NCBI GenBank assembly: GCA_014138645.1
Contig: JACJIB010000006.1
Location: 372,001-436,000, forward strand
Source: Methylorubrum thiocyanatum
GTDB taxonomy: Bacteria > Pseudomonadota > Alphaproteobacteria > Rhizobiales > Beijerinckiaceae
DNA length: 64,000 nucleotides
Direction of reading: 5' to 3'
Part shown: piece by piece, positions 51,668-59,926 of the stretch
How positions within the stretch are numbered: the first letter of the stretch is position 1
How the letters are laid out: each line of letters starts with the position of its first letter
Notes under the pieces: generated by a model
Told to the model about the DNA's origin: nothing
What the model saw: only the letters and a program-made list of their open reading frames with translations
Databases searched by the model: none
Position numbers and translations under genes: made by a program

Positions 51668-53011
51668 TCACGGTGCCGGATGGGGCGCGCGCCCGACGGC
51701 GTTGAGATTGAGGGTCTTGCGCGTGCTGGCAACGGCCTCTGCGGTGACGGGGGGCGCGCGGTTGCTCCAGCTGTTGCGGATGTAGGTGAGAGCCGCGGCG
51801 ATCTGCTGGTCAGACAGGTTCCAGGCGAAGGACGGCATCGCCGCCCCCGTCGGGTTCTCGGCCGTGATGGCGCCGCGCCCGCCCGCCAGCACGGTCCGGA
51901 CGATGCCGGCGACCTCGTTCGACTGGATGGCCGTGTTGCCGGGGAAGCTCGGCGTGATGTGCCGGATCCCGGTGCCGTCGGAGGCGTGGCAGGCCTTGCA
52001 CTGCGCGTCGAAGACACGCTTGCCCTGGGCCATGACCGCTCCGGTGACGGCGGTGCGCGGCGCCTCGGTGGCGGGGCCCGGCGGCAGCGTCTGGAGATAG
52101 TCGGCAATCGCGGCGAGGTCGGCGTCGGTCAGGTGCTGGGTCGAGTTCGTCACGGCCTCGGCCATCGGCCCCGAGGCGACCGCCATCCGGTTACTGCCGA
52201 TCTTGAGATACTGGACGATGTCGTCCTTGGACCAGTCGCCGATACCGCCGGTCTTGCTGGGCGTGATGTCGGGGGCGTACCAGGATTGCAGCACCTCGCC
52301 CTGATAGGCCTCGCTGCTCTTGTCGCCGCCGAGAATATTCTTGGGCGTGTGGCAGGCACCGCAATGGGCGAGGGCGTCGGACAGGTAGGCGCCGCGGTTC
52401 CAGGCGGCGGACTTGTCGGCTCTCGGCTGGAACCGCTTCTGCTCGAAGAACAGCAGGTTCCATCCCATCAGCAGGGCGCGGATGTTGAAGGGAAACGGAA
52501 GCTGGTTGGTGACGACGGCGTTGCGGACCGGCGGCACCGTCTTCATGTAGAGCCACAGGTCGTGGACGTCCTGATCGGACATCTTGGTGTAGCTCGTGTA
52601 CGGCATCGCCGGATAGAGGTGCTGCCCGTCCTTGCCGAGCCCCTCGCGCAGGGCGCGCGTGAACTCCGCCTCGGTCCAGCGGCCGATGCCGGTTTCCGGG
52701 TCGGAGGTGATGTTGCTCGACAGCAAGGTGCCGAAGGGGGTTTCCAGGGCATAGCCGCCGGAGAACGGCTTCCCGCTCTTCGGATTGCTGTGGCAGGCCA
52801 CGCAATCGGCGGCCACCGCGATGTAGCGCCCGCGCTCGATGGCGGGATCGGGCGCCGTCTTCGGGGCCTCCACCACCTGGGGGGTGTCGACGTCCTTCGT
52901 CTGGACGGGGGCCGGCTCGGTTTCGGCCGAGGCGACGAGACCGAGGGGCAGGCACAGCGAGAGTGCCGCGGTGGCGAGGAGGGCGCGGGAACGCAAGGTC
53001 ACGGTCGTCAC
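51668..53011 (-). CDS. Triheme cytochrome c subunit of the membrane-bound dehydrogenase
   Basis: 447 residues with a signal peptide (ALLATAALSLCLPLGLVASAE). Three heme-binding motifs are visible: CVACHS, CGACHT and CKACHA. This is the cytochrome subunit of FAD-GMC dehydrogenases of the gluconate/sorbitol/fructose type; it passes electrons from the GMC subunit to ubiquinone at the outer face of the inner membrane. The GTG at 53011 lies directly behind the stop of the GMC gene (TGAGGTG) and uses the GAGG there. It is the last gene of the three-gene unit. Confidence 0.93.
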   Translation of the reverse strand: MTTVTLRSRALLATAALSLCLPLGLVASAETEPAPVQTKDVDTPQVVEAPKTAPDPAIERGRYIAVAADCVACHSNPKSGKPFSGGYALETPFGTLLSSNITSDPETGIGRWTEAEFTRALREGLGKDGQHLYPAMPYTSYTKMSDQDVHDLWLYMKTVPPVRNAVVTNQLPFPFNIRALLMGWNLLFFEQKRFQPRADKSAAWNRGAYLSDALAHCGACHTPKNILGGDKSSEAYQGEVLQSWYAPDITPSKTGGIGDWSKDDIVQYLKIGSNRMAVASGPMAEAVTNSTQHLTDADLAAIADYLQTLPPGPATEAPRTAVTGAVMAQGKRVFDAQCKACHASDGTGIRHITPSFPGNTAIQSNEVAGIVRTVLAGGRGAITAENPTGAAMPSFAWNLSDQQIAAALTYIRNSWSNRAPPVTAEAVASTRKTLNLNAVGRAPHPAP

Positions 53012-53012
53012 C

Positions 53013-54785
53013 TCAATTCGCCACCAGCGGACCGCGCTTGTCGAGATACGTCTCGATGATCGCTTTCGCAGTCCAGAGCGTCAGGGCGCCGACCGTTCCG
53101 GTCGGGTTGTAGCCGGCGTTGTTGGGAAAGGACGAGGCGCCGAGGACGAAGACGTTGTGAACGTCCCAGCTCTGCTGGAAGCGGTTCAACGCGCTGGTCT
53201 TCGGGTCGAGCCCCATCACCGCGCCGCCGTTGGTGTGGTCGCTGGCGAGCTGGTAGGGCGAGGCGTGCTGGTTGGTCGCGTTCGTGGCGACGACGAGCTT
53301 CGCCCCCATCTTCTTGCCGATCTCGACGCTCTTGTCCTCGATCAGCTTCGCCGAGCGGCGGTCGTTCTCGTTGTAGTCGTAGGTGAGCCGCAGCAGCGGG
53401 AGGCCGTGGATGTCCTTGTACTCGGGATCGAGGTCGAGATAGGCGTCCTTGTGCGCGAAGCTCGTACCCTGGCCGAAGATGAAGGTCCCGTTCTGGAAGC
53501 TGTGGGTGTAGGCCTTCTTCCATTCGCTGCCCCAGCGGGGCGTTCCCGGGGGAAGGAAGTCGGCATTGCCGATCGGGCGGGCGCCGCGGGAGACCACGAG
53601 GATGCCCGCGCCGCCGATGAAGTCCATGCCGGTATGGTCGAAGTTGTCGCCGTTGAAGTCGTCGATCTGGGCCGAGAGAGCGCCGGCGCCGATGAACTGG
53701 TTGAGGTACTCGTTCTCGAAGAAGATGTTCGCGCCGGAGACGGTCTGGAAGCTGTAGGCCCGGCCGACGACGCCTTCCCCGGTCGCGTGGTCGTAGGGCT
53801 TGCCGATCTTCGAGAGCAGCATCAGCCGCACGTTCTGCATCTGGAACGCGGAGAAGACGACGATGTCGGCCGGCTGCTCCCAGGTCTTGTTATCCTTGTC
53901 GACGTAGGTCACGCCGGTTGCGGTCTTCCCGTCCGGGGCGAGGTTGGCGCGCAGGACCGTGGACTCGGTCAGGACGCTGAAGTTCTTGCGCTGCATCAGC
54001 ACCGGGACGACGCAGTTGTTGGGCGTCGATTTCGACCAGTTGCCGCAGCCGTAATACATGCAGTAGCCGCAATAGGTGCAGGGCCCCATCCGGACGCCGA
54101 GCGGGTTCGTGTAGGCCGCCGAGGTCTGGCCCGCCGGGACCATGAAGGGGTGGTAGCCGAGGCTGGCCGAGGCCTCGCAGAAGAGGTCGGTCAGGCGGGT
54201 CGTCTTGAGCGGCGGCAACGGATACTCGTCCGAGCGCGCGCCCTCGAAGATGTTGCCGCCGGGGATCTTTTCGCCCTTGAGGTTGCCGGCCTTGCCGGAG
54301 ACGCCGGCGATCTTCTCGAACCGGTCGTAGAACGGTTCGAGGTCGTCGTAGGTCACGCCCCAATCCTGCACGATCAGGCCGTCGACGAACTGCGCGGCGC
54401 CGTAGCGCTCGACGGTCATGCTGTAGGGCTGGAAGTCGAACGGCAGGAAGCGCCACGCCATGCCGGCCCAATGGGTGCCCGACCCGCCGACATTGTAGCC
54501 CCACTCGTTGAAGTGCCAGTCCCGCGCGGGCAGCGCCTTCTGGGTCGGGTCGTTGCGGAAGGTGATGGTCTCGATGGCCGGCGGCAGCAGCATCGCCCGC
54601 CGCGTGTCCCAGCGCAGCTCGTCCATGTCGACGGAGGGCGGAAAGTCGACCGCCGTCTCGACCCAGGGACCCCGCTCGATGGCGACGACGGTGAGGCCGG
54701 CCCGGGTGAGTTCCTCGGCCATGAGCGAGCCGCACCAGCCGAGCCCAACGATCACGGCATCAACTTTGGGATGAACGTTGGCCAT
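53013..54785 (-). CDS. GMC-family dehydrogenase, catalytic subunit (gluconate 2-dehydrogenase type)
   Basis: 590 residues from the ATG at 54785. The FAD-binding motif VDAVIVGLGWCGSLMAEELTRAGLTVVAIERGP is at the N-terminus; the segment CTYCGYCMYYGCGNWSKSTPNNCVV carries a Cys cluster typical of this branch (an iron-sulphur site in related enzymes), and the C-terminus has NVFVLGASSFPNNAGYNPTGTVGALTLWTA, the GMC active-site region with its His/Asn positions. It oxidises a sugar or sugar acid in the periplasm. It has no own signal peptide, as usual for this family, in which it is exported with the small Tat-dependent subunit encoded just upstream. Confidence 0.94.
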   Translation of the reverse strand: MANVHPKVDAVIVGLGWCGSLMAEELTRAGLTVVAIERGPWVETAVDFPPSVDMDELRWDTRRAMLLPPAIETITFRNDPTQKALPARDWHFNEWGYNVGGSGTHWAGMAWRFLPFDFQPYSMTVERYGAAQFVDGLIVQDWGVTYDDLEPFYDRFEKIAGVSGKAGNLKGEKIPGGNIFEGARSDEYPLPPLKTTRLTDLFCEASASLGYHPFMVPAGQTSAAYTNPLGVRMGPCTYCGYCMYYGCGNWSKSTPNNCVVPVLMQRKNFSVLTESTVLRANLAPDGKTATGVTYVDKDNKTWEQPADIVVFSAFQMQNVRLMLLSKIGKPYDHATGEGVVGRAYSFQTVSGANIFFENEYLNQFIGAGALSAQIDDFNGDNFDHTGMDFIGGAGILVVSRGARPIGNADFLPPGTPRWGSEWKKAYTHSFQNGTFIFGQGTSFAHKDAYLDLDPEYKDIHGLPLLRLTYDYNENDRRSAKLIEDKSVEIGKKMGAKLVVATNATNQHASPYQLASDHTNGGAVMGLDPKTSALNRFQQSWDVHNVFVLGASSFPNNAGYNPTGTVGALTLWTAKAIIETYLDKRGPLVAN

Positions 54786-54823
54786 ATCGGACGACAACTC
54801 TCAAAAGAAAAGACGGAAGAGGC

Positions 54824-55534
54824 TCAAAGAGTCTTGTCGATCATGCTGACCGGAACGAAGTCGAGCTTCTTTCCCTTCAAGTCGATGACGTCGCGGAAAT
54901 CGTACTGCGCTCCGGGAAACCCGAGCATCCGCCAGCTGACGAGATCCTTGTTGCCGCCGTAGAGCGGGTCGGCGAGGAAGCCTTCGCGGACGTTCTGCAG
55001 GATCTGCTCGAACATCTCCTTCGCATCGACCACGCCGAGATCGAGCGTTCCGGCCTCCATCGCCGAGAGGACCTTGTCCTGCTCGGCCGGCGGCAGGGCC
55101 GCGTAGCCCTTGCCGTGGGCGGCGCGGCAGTGGCGATCGAGGGCGGCGAGGCCGAGCCGGTAGCGGTCGGCCGGGGCGAGGGGGGATTGGATGCCCTGCT
55201 CGGGGGTCCCCTTGACGAAGCGGCCGAGGCGGTACTGCGTCGCCGCCCGGCCGTAAGGTCCGGCCAGCTCACGGTCGATGAAGCGGACGCAGCCCGCCTC
55301 CTTGCCGCCGACGCTCAGGTCGTCCGCCGGGATGATCCGGTCGGCCATGGCACCTACGGCCTCGGCTTCCGCGAGCGTGAAGAACACGAGGCGGTCCGGT
55401 CCCGGATCGGGCAACGGCGGAACCTTGGCCTGACCGGGCTCCCAGGGCATCTCGCCGCTGAGTTCCGCAGCCTGCGCGGTGGAGGCGTTGCCAGCAAGGG
55501 CCGCCATCGAGGCGAGGATTTGCCTTCTGTTCAT
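54824..55534 (-). CDS. Gluconate 2-dehydrogenase subunit 3 (Tat-exported small subunit)
   Basis: 236 residues with an N-terminal signal starting MNRRQILASMAALAGNAS, a Tat-like twin-arginine leader although the second Arg pair context is short. The body follows the subunit-3 family: FFTLAEAEAVGAMADRIIPADDLSVGGKEAGCVRFIDRELAG and ADPLYGGNKDLVSWRMLGFPGAQ. It carries the GMC subunit through the Tat system and is required for its folding. First gene of the operon, 38 bases before the GMC gene. A perfect 9-3-9 inverted repeat at 55610-55630 lies 76 bases upstream. Confidence 0.93.
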   Translation of the reverse strand: MNRRQILASMAALAGNASTAQAAELSGEMPWEPGQAKVPPLPDPGPDRLVFFTLAEAEAVGAMADRIIPADDLSVGGKEAGCVRFIDRELAGPYGRAATQYRLGRFVKGTPEQGIQSPLAPADRYRLGLAALDRHCRAAHGKGYAALPPAEQDKVLSAMEAGTLDLGVVDAKEMFEQILQNVREGFLADPLYGGNKDLVSWRMLGFPGAQYDFRDVIDLKGKKLDFVPVSMIDKTL

Positions 55535-55609
55535 GTTCCCCCCGGCGCCGATACTTTGATCGGCATGCGCTTGGCCTTCGAGATTGTGCCGAGCGTCAAC
55601 ACTTGCCGA

Positions 55610-55630
55610 CCGGATTCATGTTGAATCCGG
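55610..55630. promoter_or_regulatory. Perfect 9-3-9 inverted repeat upstream of the dehydrogenase operon
   Basis: CCGGATTCA-TGT-TGAATCCGG, 76 bases before the first gene of the three-subunit dehydrogenase. The length and symmetry suit a dimeric regulator, and the distance suits an operator or activator site. No regulator gene is next to it; the IclR protein at 58034-58915 has a different site (GTTCA-N4-TGAAC), so another regulator is expected. Confidence 0.7.
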
Positions 55631-55960
55631 ATGTGGGCAAATAAGACAGGGCATCACACAACTGTCGCGAAGCATGAGTGTCTGCACAAACGGCAGCACG
55701 CTCGATCACGACGGACGCCCCACGCTGCGCTCGAATTGACCACCTCTCGTTGCATTAGCATTTGTATAGATCAAGCCTGCGCGGCGGTCTCTTTCCGAAA
55801 CGGACACGGTGTCTCCCCGGGCCGGCAGAAATTCGGGGTTGGCGCATCGCCGTCCCTTCCTGCCCGGCGCGCCCGCCTCGGGGCGGATCGAGAAGCGTGT
55901 CGCCCCGCAGGCCATGAGCTTGCGTGAGACCGCGGCAGCGCCACGGCCGAGTAGCCGGGC

Positions 55961-56146
55961 ATGGCGGGCCTCGACGACGAGATCCGCGCCGTGGCCGACG
56001 GCGGCGACCCGCTCGATCTCGGCATCGGCACGCTCTTCGTGGCCGACCCGGAGGGCCACACGATCGAGTTCGTCGCAGCCGACAAGGGCACCTTCGCCGG
56101 GATCCCGCCCGAGGCGCAGGATGCGTTGCGAGAGCCGTGCTCCGCC
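55961..56146 (+). pseudogene. Fragment of a VOC (glyoxalase-like) protein
   Basis: A short plus-strand piece reading MAGLDDEIRAVADGGDPLDL, then GIGTLFVADPEGHTIEFVAA, which follows the last strand-helix unit of the vicinal-oxygen-chelate family (DPEGHTIEF). A stop codon lies directly before the ATG and the first three quarters of a VOC protein are missing, so it is a relic or an unusual truncated gene. It is near a gene with an intact VOC domain (56320-58026). Confidence 0.35.
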
Positions 56147-56319
56147 CCGATGATCGGACCGGCATTCCTCAGCCCTTGTCGTGACGCGCCTTCTTCGTCG
56201 GATTGGGCTCGAGCCCGCCACGCGCTTCCGCGACCGACCTCGGAACTCTCGCCGAGGACGCAAGAGACCCTTGCCCCGGCGGCCAGCCACGATCGATTGT
56301 ACCTCCCGTTTGCCTCCCT

Positions 56320-58026
56320 ATGCTGCCGCCGCCTTTCACCCGTCGATCCGCGCTCGCCGTGCTTGCCGCCAGCGGAGTTCTGCCCCCCATGTCGATGACC
56401 GTCGCAGCGGAGGCGCGTGCCGCCTCCGCGCCGACGCCGGCCCTCACGGTCGCGGCGCAATCCCGCTGGCTGTGCAACGGCGTCGCCGCCGCCCCGGACG
56501 GCACCCTGTTCCTCGGCCTGCCGCGCTTCCCCGACCACACCGCGACGCCCTCGCTCGTCAGGGTCGAGCCGGACGGGGCGCTGTCGCCGTTCCCCGGTGG
56601 GACGTGGAACGCCTGGAGCCGGGACGGCGACGGGCGCGAGACCTTCGTCACCGTGAACGCCGTCCACGTGTTCAACGACGGCACGCTGTGGGTCGTCGAT
56701 CAGGGCGCGGTGGGCGGTCAGGCCGTGCCGGGCGGGCCGAAGATCGTCCGTATCGATCCCCGCACCGGAACCGTGCTCGCGGTGCTCCGCTTCGGCGACG
56801 ACATCCTCCCGGCCGGCGCGGCGATGAACGACCTGCGCCTGCACGACCACATGCTCTACGTCACGGATTCCGGGCTCGGCGGCCTCATCGTCCACGATCT
56901 CGCGGCGAACCGGACCCTGCGCCGCCTCTCGGGCCACCCGCTTCTGCGCAAGCCCGAGGGTGCGGCGCAGAAGGGGAAGGGCGGCCGCATCCTGGCCGAT
57001 GCCGCCGACCGCCACCCGGCCGTCGCCAGCGACATGATCGAACTCGATGCCGACGGGGCCTGGCTCTACTGGGCGACGCCGACCGGGCCGGTCCGCCGGA
57101 TCGCGACGGCTCTGCTCACGGACGAGAGCCTGACGGACGCCGACCTCGCGGCGGCGATCCAGACCATCGCCGAGATCCCGACCATCGGCGGCACGGCGAT
57201 GGACACGCTGGGCAACCTCTATCTCTCCGACGCCGAGAACCGCCGGATCGCCGTGCTGACGCCGCAGGGGCGGATGCTGACGCTGGTGCAGGACGACCGC
57301 TTGGTCTCGCCCGACGCGATCTGCATCGACGGGCAGCGGCGTCTGCTGGTTCCCGCGTCCCAGCTCGAGGATCTCGCCTCCGGAGCCGGCGGAGACGACC
57401 GGACGCGGGCGCCCTGGCAGGTTCTCGCCCTGCCGCTGCCGCGGGAACTGGCCGGCCTCCGGCTCGGTGAGGCGGTGACCGGCCGCTCGCCGCCGCGCGG
57501 TCTGTCCAACATCCACGGCATCGAGCATGTCGCGATGACGGTGCCCGACATGGAGGCGGCGATCCGCTTCCTTCAGGAGGCGTTCGGCGCGACGGTTCTC
57601 TACCGCCACCTCAAGCTGACGGACGAGCCGCTCACGGCCGCCGATGTCGGCCGGATCAACGGCCTGCCGGAGACCGCGACCCTGCGCGGCGCCTGCCAGA
57701 TGCGCCTCGGCGACGGGGCCAATATCGAGCTGTTCCAGCTCACGGGAATCGCCCGCACCGAGGCGGCGGAGATCAACGATATTGGGCTCAACCACTTCAG
57801 CCTGTTCGTGGACGACATCGCGCTGGCAACGGAGCGGTTCGCGGCCGCGGGCGGGACGCTGCTCGACGGCCCCAACGACCTCGGCCTCAACGAGACCGGG
57901 GCGGGCAACCAGCTGTGGTTCGGCCGGATGCCGTGGGGCACCTGGGTCGAGTTCATGACCTTCCGCTCGCCGCTCCGCTACGATGCCGGCGCGACCCAGG
58001 AGCGCCGGTTTCCGGCCCGCGGCTGA
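56320..58026 (+). CDS. MRJP/yellow-type protein fused to a VOC domain, exported
   Basis: 568 residues from the ATG at 56320 (upstream frame has no ribosome site). An N-terminal Tat/Sec-type leader (RRSALAVLAASGVLPPMS) is followed by a six-bladed-propeller domain of the major-royal-jelly/SMP-30-like type (about 45-385: WLCNGVAAAPDGTLFLGLPRF, MNDLRLHDHMLYVTDSGLGGLIVHDL, SDMIELDADGAWLYWATPTGP, SPDAICIDGQRRLLVPASQ). Then comes a complete VOC domain (about 395-555: HGIEHVAMTVPDMEAAIRFLQEAFG, LNHFSLFVDDIALATERFAAAGG, MPWGTWVEFMTF). Lactone or sugar-acid processing is a reasonable guess next to a periplasmic sugar dehydrogenase; the two-domain form is unusual. Convergent with IclR. Confidence 0.85.
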   Translation: MLPPPFTRRSALAVLAASGVLPPMSMTVAAEARAASAPTPALTVAAQSRWLCNGVAAAPDGTLFLGLPRFPDHTATPSLVRVEPDGALSPFPGGTWNAWSRDGDGRETFVTVNAVHVFNDGTLWVVDQGAVGGQAVPGGPKIVRIDPRTGTVLAVLRFGDDILPAGAAMNDLRLHDHMLYVTDSGLGGLIVHDLAANRTLRRLSGHPLLRKPEGAAQKGKGGRILADAADRHPAVASDMIELDADGAWLYWATPTGPVRRIATALLTDESLTDADLAAAIQTIAEIPTIGGTAMDTLGNLYLSDAENRRIAVLTPQGRMLTLVQDDRLVSPDAICIDGQRRLLVPASQLEDLASGAGGDDRTRAPWQVLALPLPRELAGLRLGEAVTGRSPPRGLSNIHGIEHVAMTVPDMEAAIRFLQEAFGATVLYRHLKLTDEPLTAADVGRINGLPETATLRGACQMRLGDGANIELFQLTGIARTEAAEINDIGLNHFSLFVDDIALATERFAAAGGTLLDGPNDLGLNETGAGNQLWFGRMPWGTWVEFMTFRSPLRYDAGATQERRFPARG

Positions 58027-58033
58027 TCCGGGA

Positions 58034-58915
58034 TCAGGTGCCGACCGCCATCGGCACCGACCGGCGCGAGATCGCACCGAGGGAGGCGGTGAGGTCGCGC
58101 GCGACCGTCCGGTCTCCCGGAACCCGGCGCCGGCTCAGGTCGGCCAGCAGCGCGTCGCGCGTGGTGAGAACCGCCAGGATCAGCGCGTCATGCTCGACCT
58201 CGAACCGCGCCTCCGTGGTGGAGAGGCTGACCCCCAGAAGGTCGCCCGGACCGGGGCCGGCCTGGAGCGTGAAGGCGATGCAGCAGCGGCCCTGGACCAG
58301 TTCGGAATGCTCGACCGCGTAGCCGCGCAGGCGGGCTTCGGCGAGGTTGCGCAGGAGCGCCTCGGGATCGGTGATCGTGTTTCCGGTGAAGCGCCGGAGT
58401 TCGCCCCGCCCGTAGAGGGCGCGGATCTCCCCGTCGTCGAACCGGGCGAGCAAGGCCTTGCCCATGGCGGTGGCGTGGGCGGGCAGCCGCTTGCCGACCC
58501 GCGAGACCGCGAGCACCGAGTAGCGCCCCTCCTCGCGCATCACGTAGAGCACGTCCTCGCCCTCGATCGTCGCCACGCTCGCCGTCTCGCCGGTCCGCTG
58601 CGCCAGGGCGCGCAGGGTGGAGCGGACGCTCTCCTCGAACGGAACGTTGCTCTGGTAGGCGCCGCCGATCTCCGCCGCGGCCGAGCCGAGACGGTAGTGC
58701 AGGCTTCCCGAGATCCCGGGCGCGGCCTCCTCGACGACGAAGCCGCGGGTGCCGAGGGTCTTGAGGGTGCGATAGAGCAGCGAGCGCGAATAGGTCGTCC
58801 GCTCGATCAGTGCCGCCAGCGTCATCGGGCCGTCCGCCCGCGCGAGGGCGAGCAGGAGGTCGGCCGCGCAGGCGGCGGCCGGGGCACTATACTTGAGCTT
58901 CTCGTCGGATTGCAT
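58034..58915 (-). CDS. IclR-family transcription regulator
   Basis: 293 residues. N-terminal winged HTH (AAADLLLALARADGPMTLAALIERTTYSRSLLYRTLKTLGTRGFV) and a C-terminal effector-binding IclR domain (ETASVATIEGEDVLYVMREEGRYSVLAVSRVGKRLPAHATAMGKALLA, then RGYAVEHSELVQGRCCIA). ATG at 58915. It follows the HpaI-type aldolase gene on the same strand after 45 bases, so it is probably expressed from the divergent control region at 59732-59926, which holds three copies of a GTTCA-N4-TGAAC type site. It should sense a sugar-acid breakdown product. Confidence 0.93.
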   Translation of the reverse strand: MQSDEKLKYSAPAAACAADLLLALARADGPMTLAALIERTTYSRSLLYRTLKTLGTRGFVVEEAAPGISGSLHYRLGSAAAEIGGAYQSNVPFEESVRSTLRALAQRTGETASVATIEGEDVLYVMREEGRYSVLAVSRVGKRLPAHATAMGKALLARFDDGEIRALYGRGELRRFTGNTITDPEALLRNLAEARLRGYAVEHSELVQGRCCIAFTLQAGPGPGDLLGVSLSTTEARFEVEHDALILAVLTTRDALLADLSRRRVPGDRTVARDLTASLGAISRRSVPMAVGT

Positions 58916-58960
58916 CGGCAACTCCCCGTCGTCGAGGATCGACCTCGCCGAGACGGCGCC

Positions 58961-59731
58961 TCACGTCAACGCCTTGACCGCCCGGATCGCCTGCTGCCCG
59001 CCCTGGGCGATGAAGGCGGAATCGGAGCCGATTCCGACGAAGGCGAAGCCCATCTGGACGTAGCGCGCGGCGGTGGCCGCATCGCCCGCGAGCACGCCGG
59101 CCCCGATGCCGGCACCGCGGCAGGCGGTGACCACAGAGCGCAGGGCGGCGGCGAAATCGGGCGCGTCGGGGGAGGGTGTCGTGCCGAGGGCCGCGGCGAG
59201 GTCCCGCGGCCCGACGAAGAGGACATCGACGCCGGGCGTGCGGGCGATGCGCTCCACATCCGACAGGGCCGGCTGCGTCTCGATCTGCACGATCGCCACC
59301 ACGGCGTCGTTGGCGCGGCTGAGATAGTCGGGATCGAGGCCGAAGGCGGCGGCGGAGTGGTAGGTCGCGACGCCGCGGTCGCCCTGCGGCGGGTAGCGCA
59401 GGTGGCTGACGAATTCCGCCGCCTCTTCGGCGCTGTCGAGCCGGGGCGCCATCACCGCCTCGACGCCGAGATCGAGCACGCGGCCGCACCGGATACGTGT
59501 CGGTGTCTCGACGCGGACCGCCGTGCCGACGCCGTGGCGCTTGGCGACGGCGATCTGACCGATCAGGTCGCGCTCGTTGCCCGCCCCGTGTTCGAGGTCG
59601 AAGAGCAGCCAGTCGAAGCCCGCGATCGCGCAGACCTCCGCCGCGACCGTCGAACCTAGGCCGACGAAGGTGCCGTAGGTCGTGCCCGACCGGACGAGTT
59701 CCCCGAACGGCATCGGTTTGGTGCCCACCAT
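58961..59731 (-). CDS. HpaI/HpcH-type class II aldolase
   Basis: 256 residues. The TIM-barrel shows the family landmarks: GFDWLLFDLEHGAGN near residue 38, an Arg in VRVETPTRI, VAIVQIETQPALSDVERIARTPGVDVLFVGPRDLAAALG with the metal-binding Glu and Asp. Such enzymes cleave 2-keto-3-deoxy acids to pyruvate and an aldehyde. With a dehydratase-type enzyme (enolase superfamily, 62993-64000) encoded in the divergent unit, it would complete a path for a sugar acid: dehydration to a 2-keto-3-deoxy acid, then retro-aldol cleavage. First gene of the minus-strand unit with the IclR gene. Confidence 0.93.
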   Translation of the reverse strand: MVGTKPMPFGELVRSGTTYGTFVGLGSTVAAEVCAIAGFDWLLFDLEHGAGNERDLIGQIAVAKRHGVGTAVRVETPTRIRCGRVLDLGVEAVMAPRLDSAEEAAEFVSHLRYPPQGDRGVATYHSAAAFGLDPDYLSRANDAVVAIVQIETQPALSDVERIARTPGVDVLFVGPRDLAAALGTTPSPDAPDFAAALRSVVTACRGAGIGAGVLAGDAATAARYVQMGFAFVGIGSDSAFIAQGGQQAIRAVKALT

Positions 59732-59747
59732 CTGCTGCGCCCCGCTA

Positions 59748-59889
59748 TTTCATATTTGAACTCAATGCTCAGACAATGAAGCATCCTGACATCCGGATTG
59801 CAATATGAACTAAAGGTGAAATTCTGGGTTGAACTGTCGATCATCTTGTTTTAGCAATCATCGCAAGAAATGACTGTTCAAATATGAAC
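59748..59889. promoter_or_regulatory. Divergent control region with three IclR-type sites
   Basis: GTTCA-AATA-TGAAC is perfect at 59876-59889; an opposite-facing near copy (TTTCA-TATT-TGAAC) is at 59748-59761; a degenerate third copy ends CAATATGAAC at 59797-59810. The first two share 13 identical bases as inverted copies. They lie in the AT-rich gap between the aldolase-iclR unit and the plus-strand catabolic unit, so they are the likely sites of the IclR protein. Confidence 0.8.
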
Positions 59890-59926
59890 CGCTAGCAGCT
59901 CCCTCGAAGGGAGCGCAGGAGGAGGC

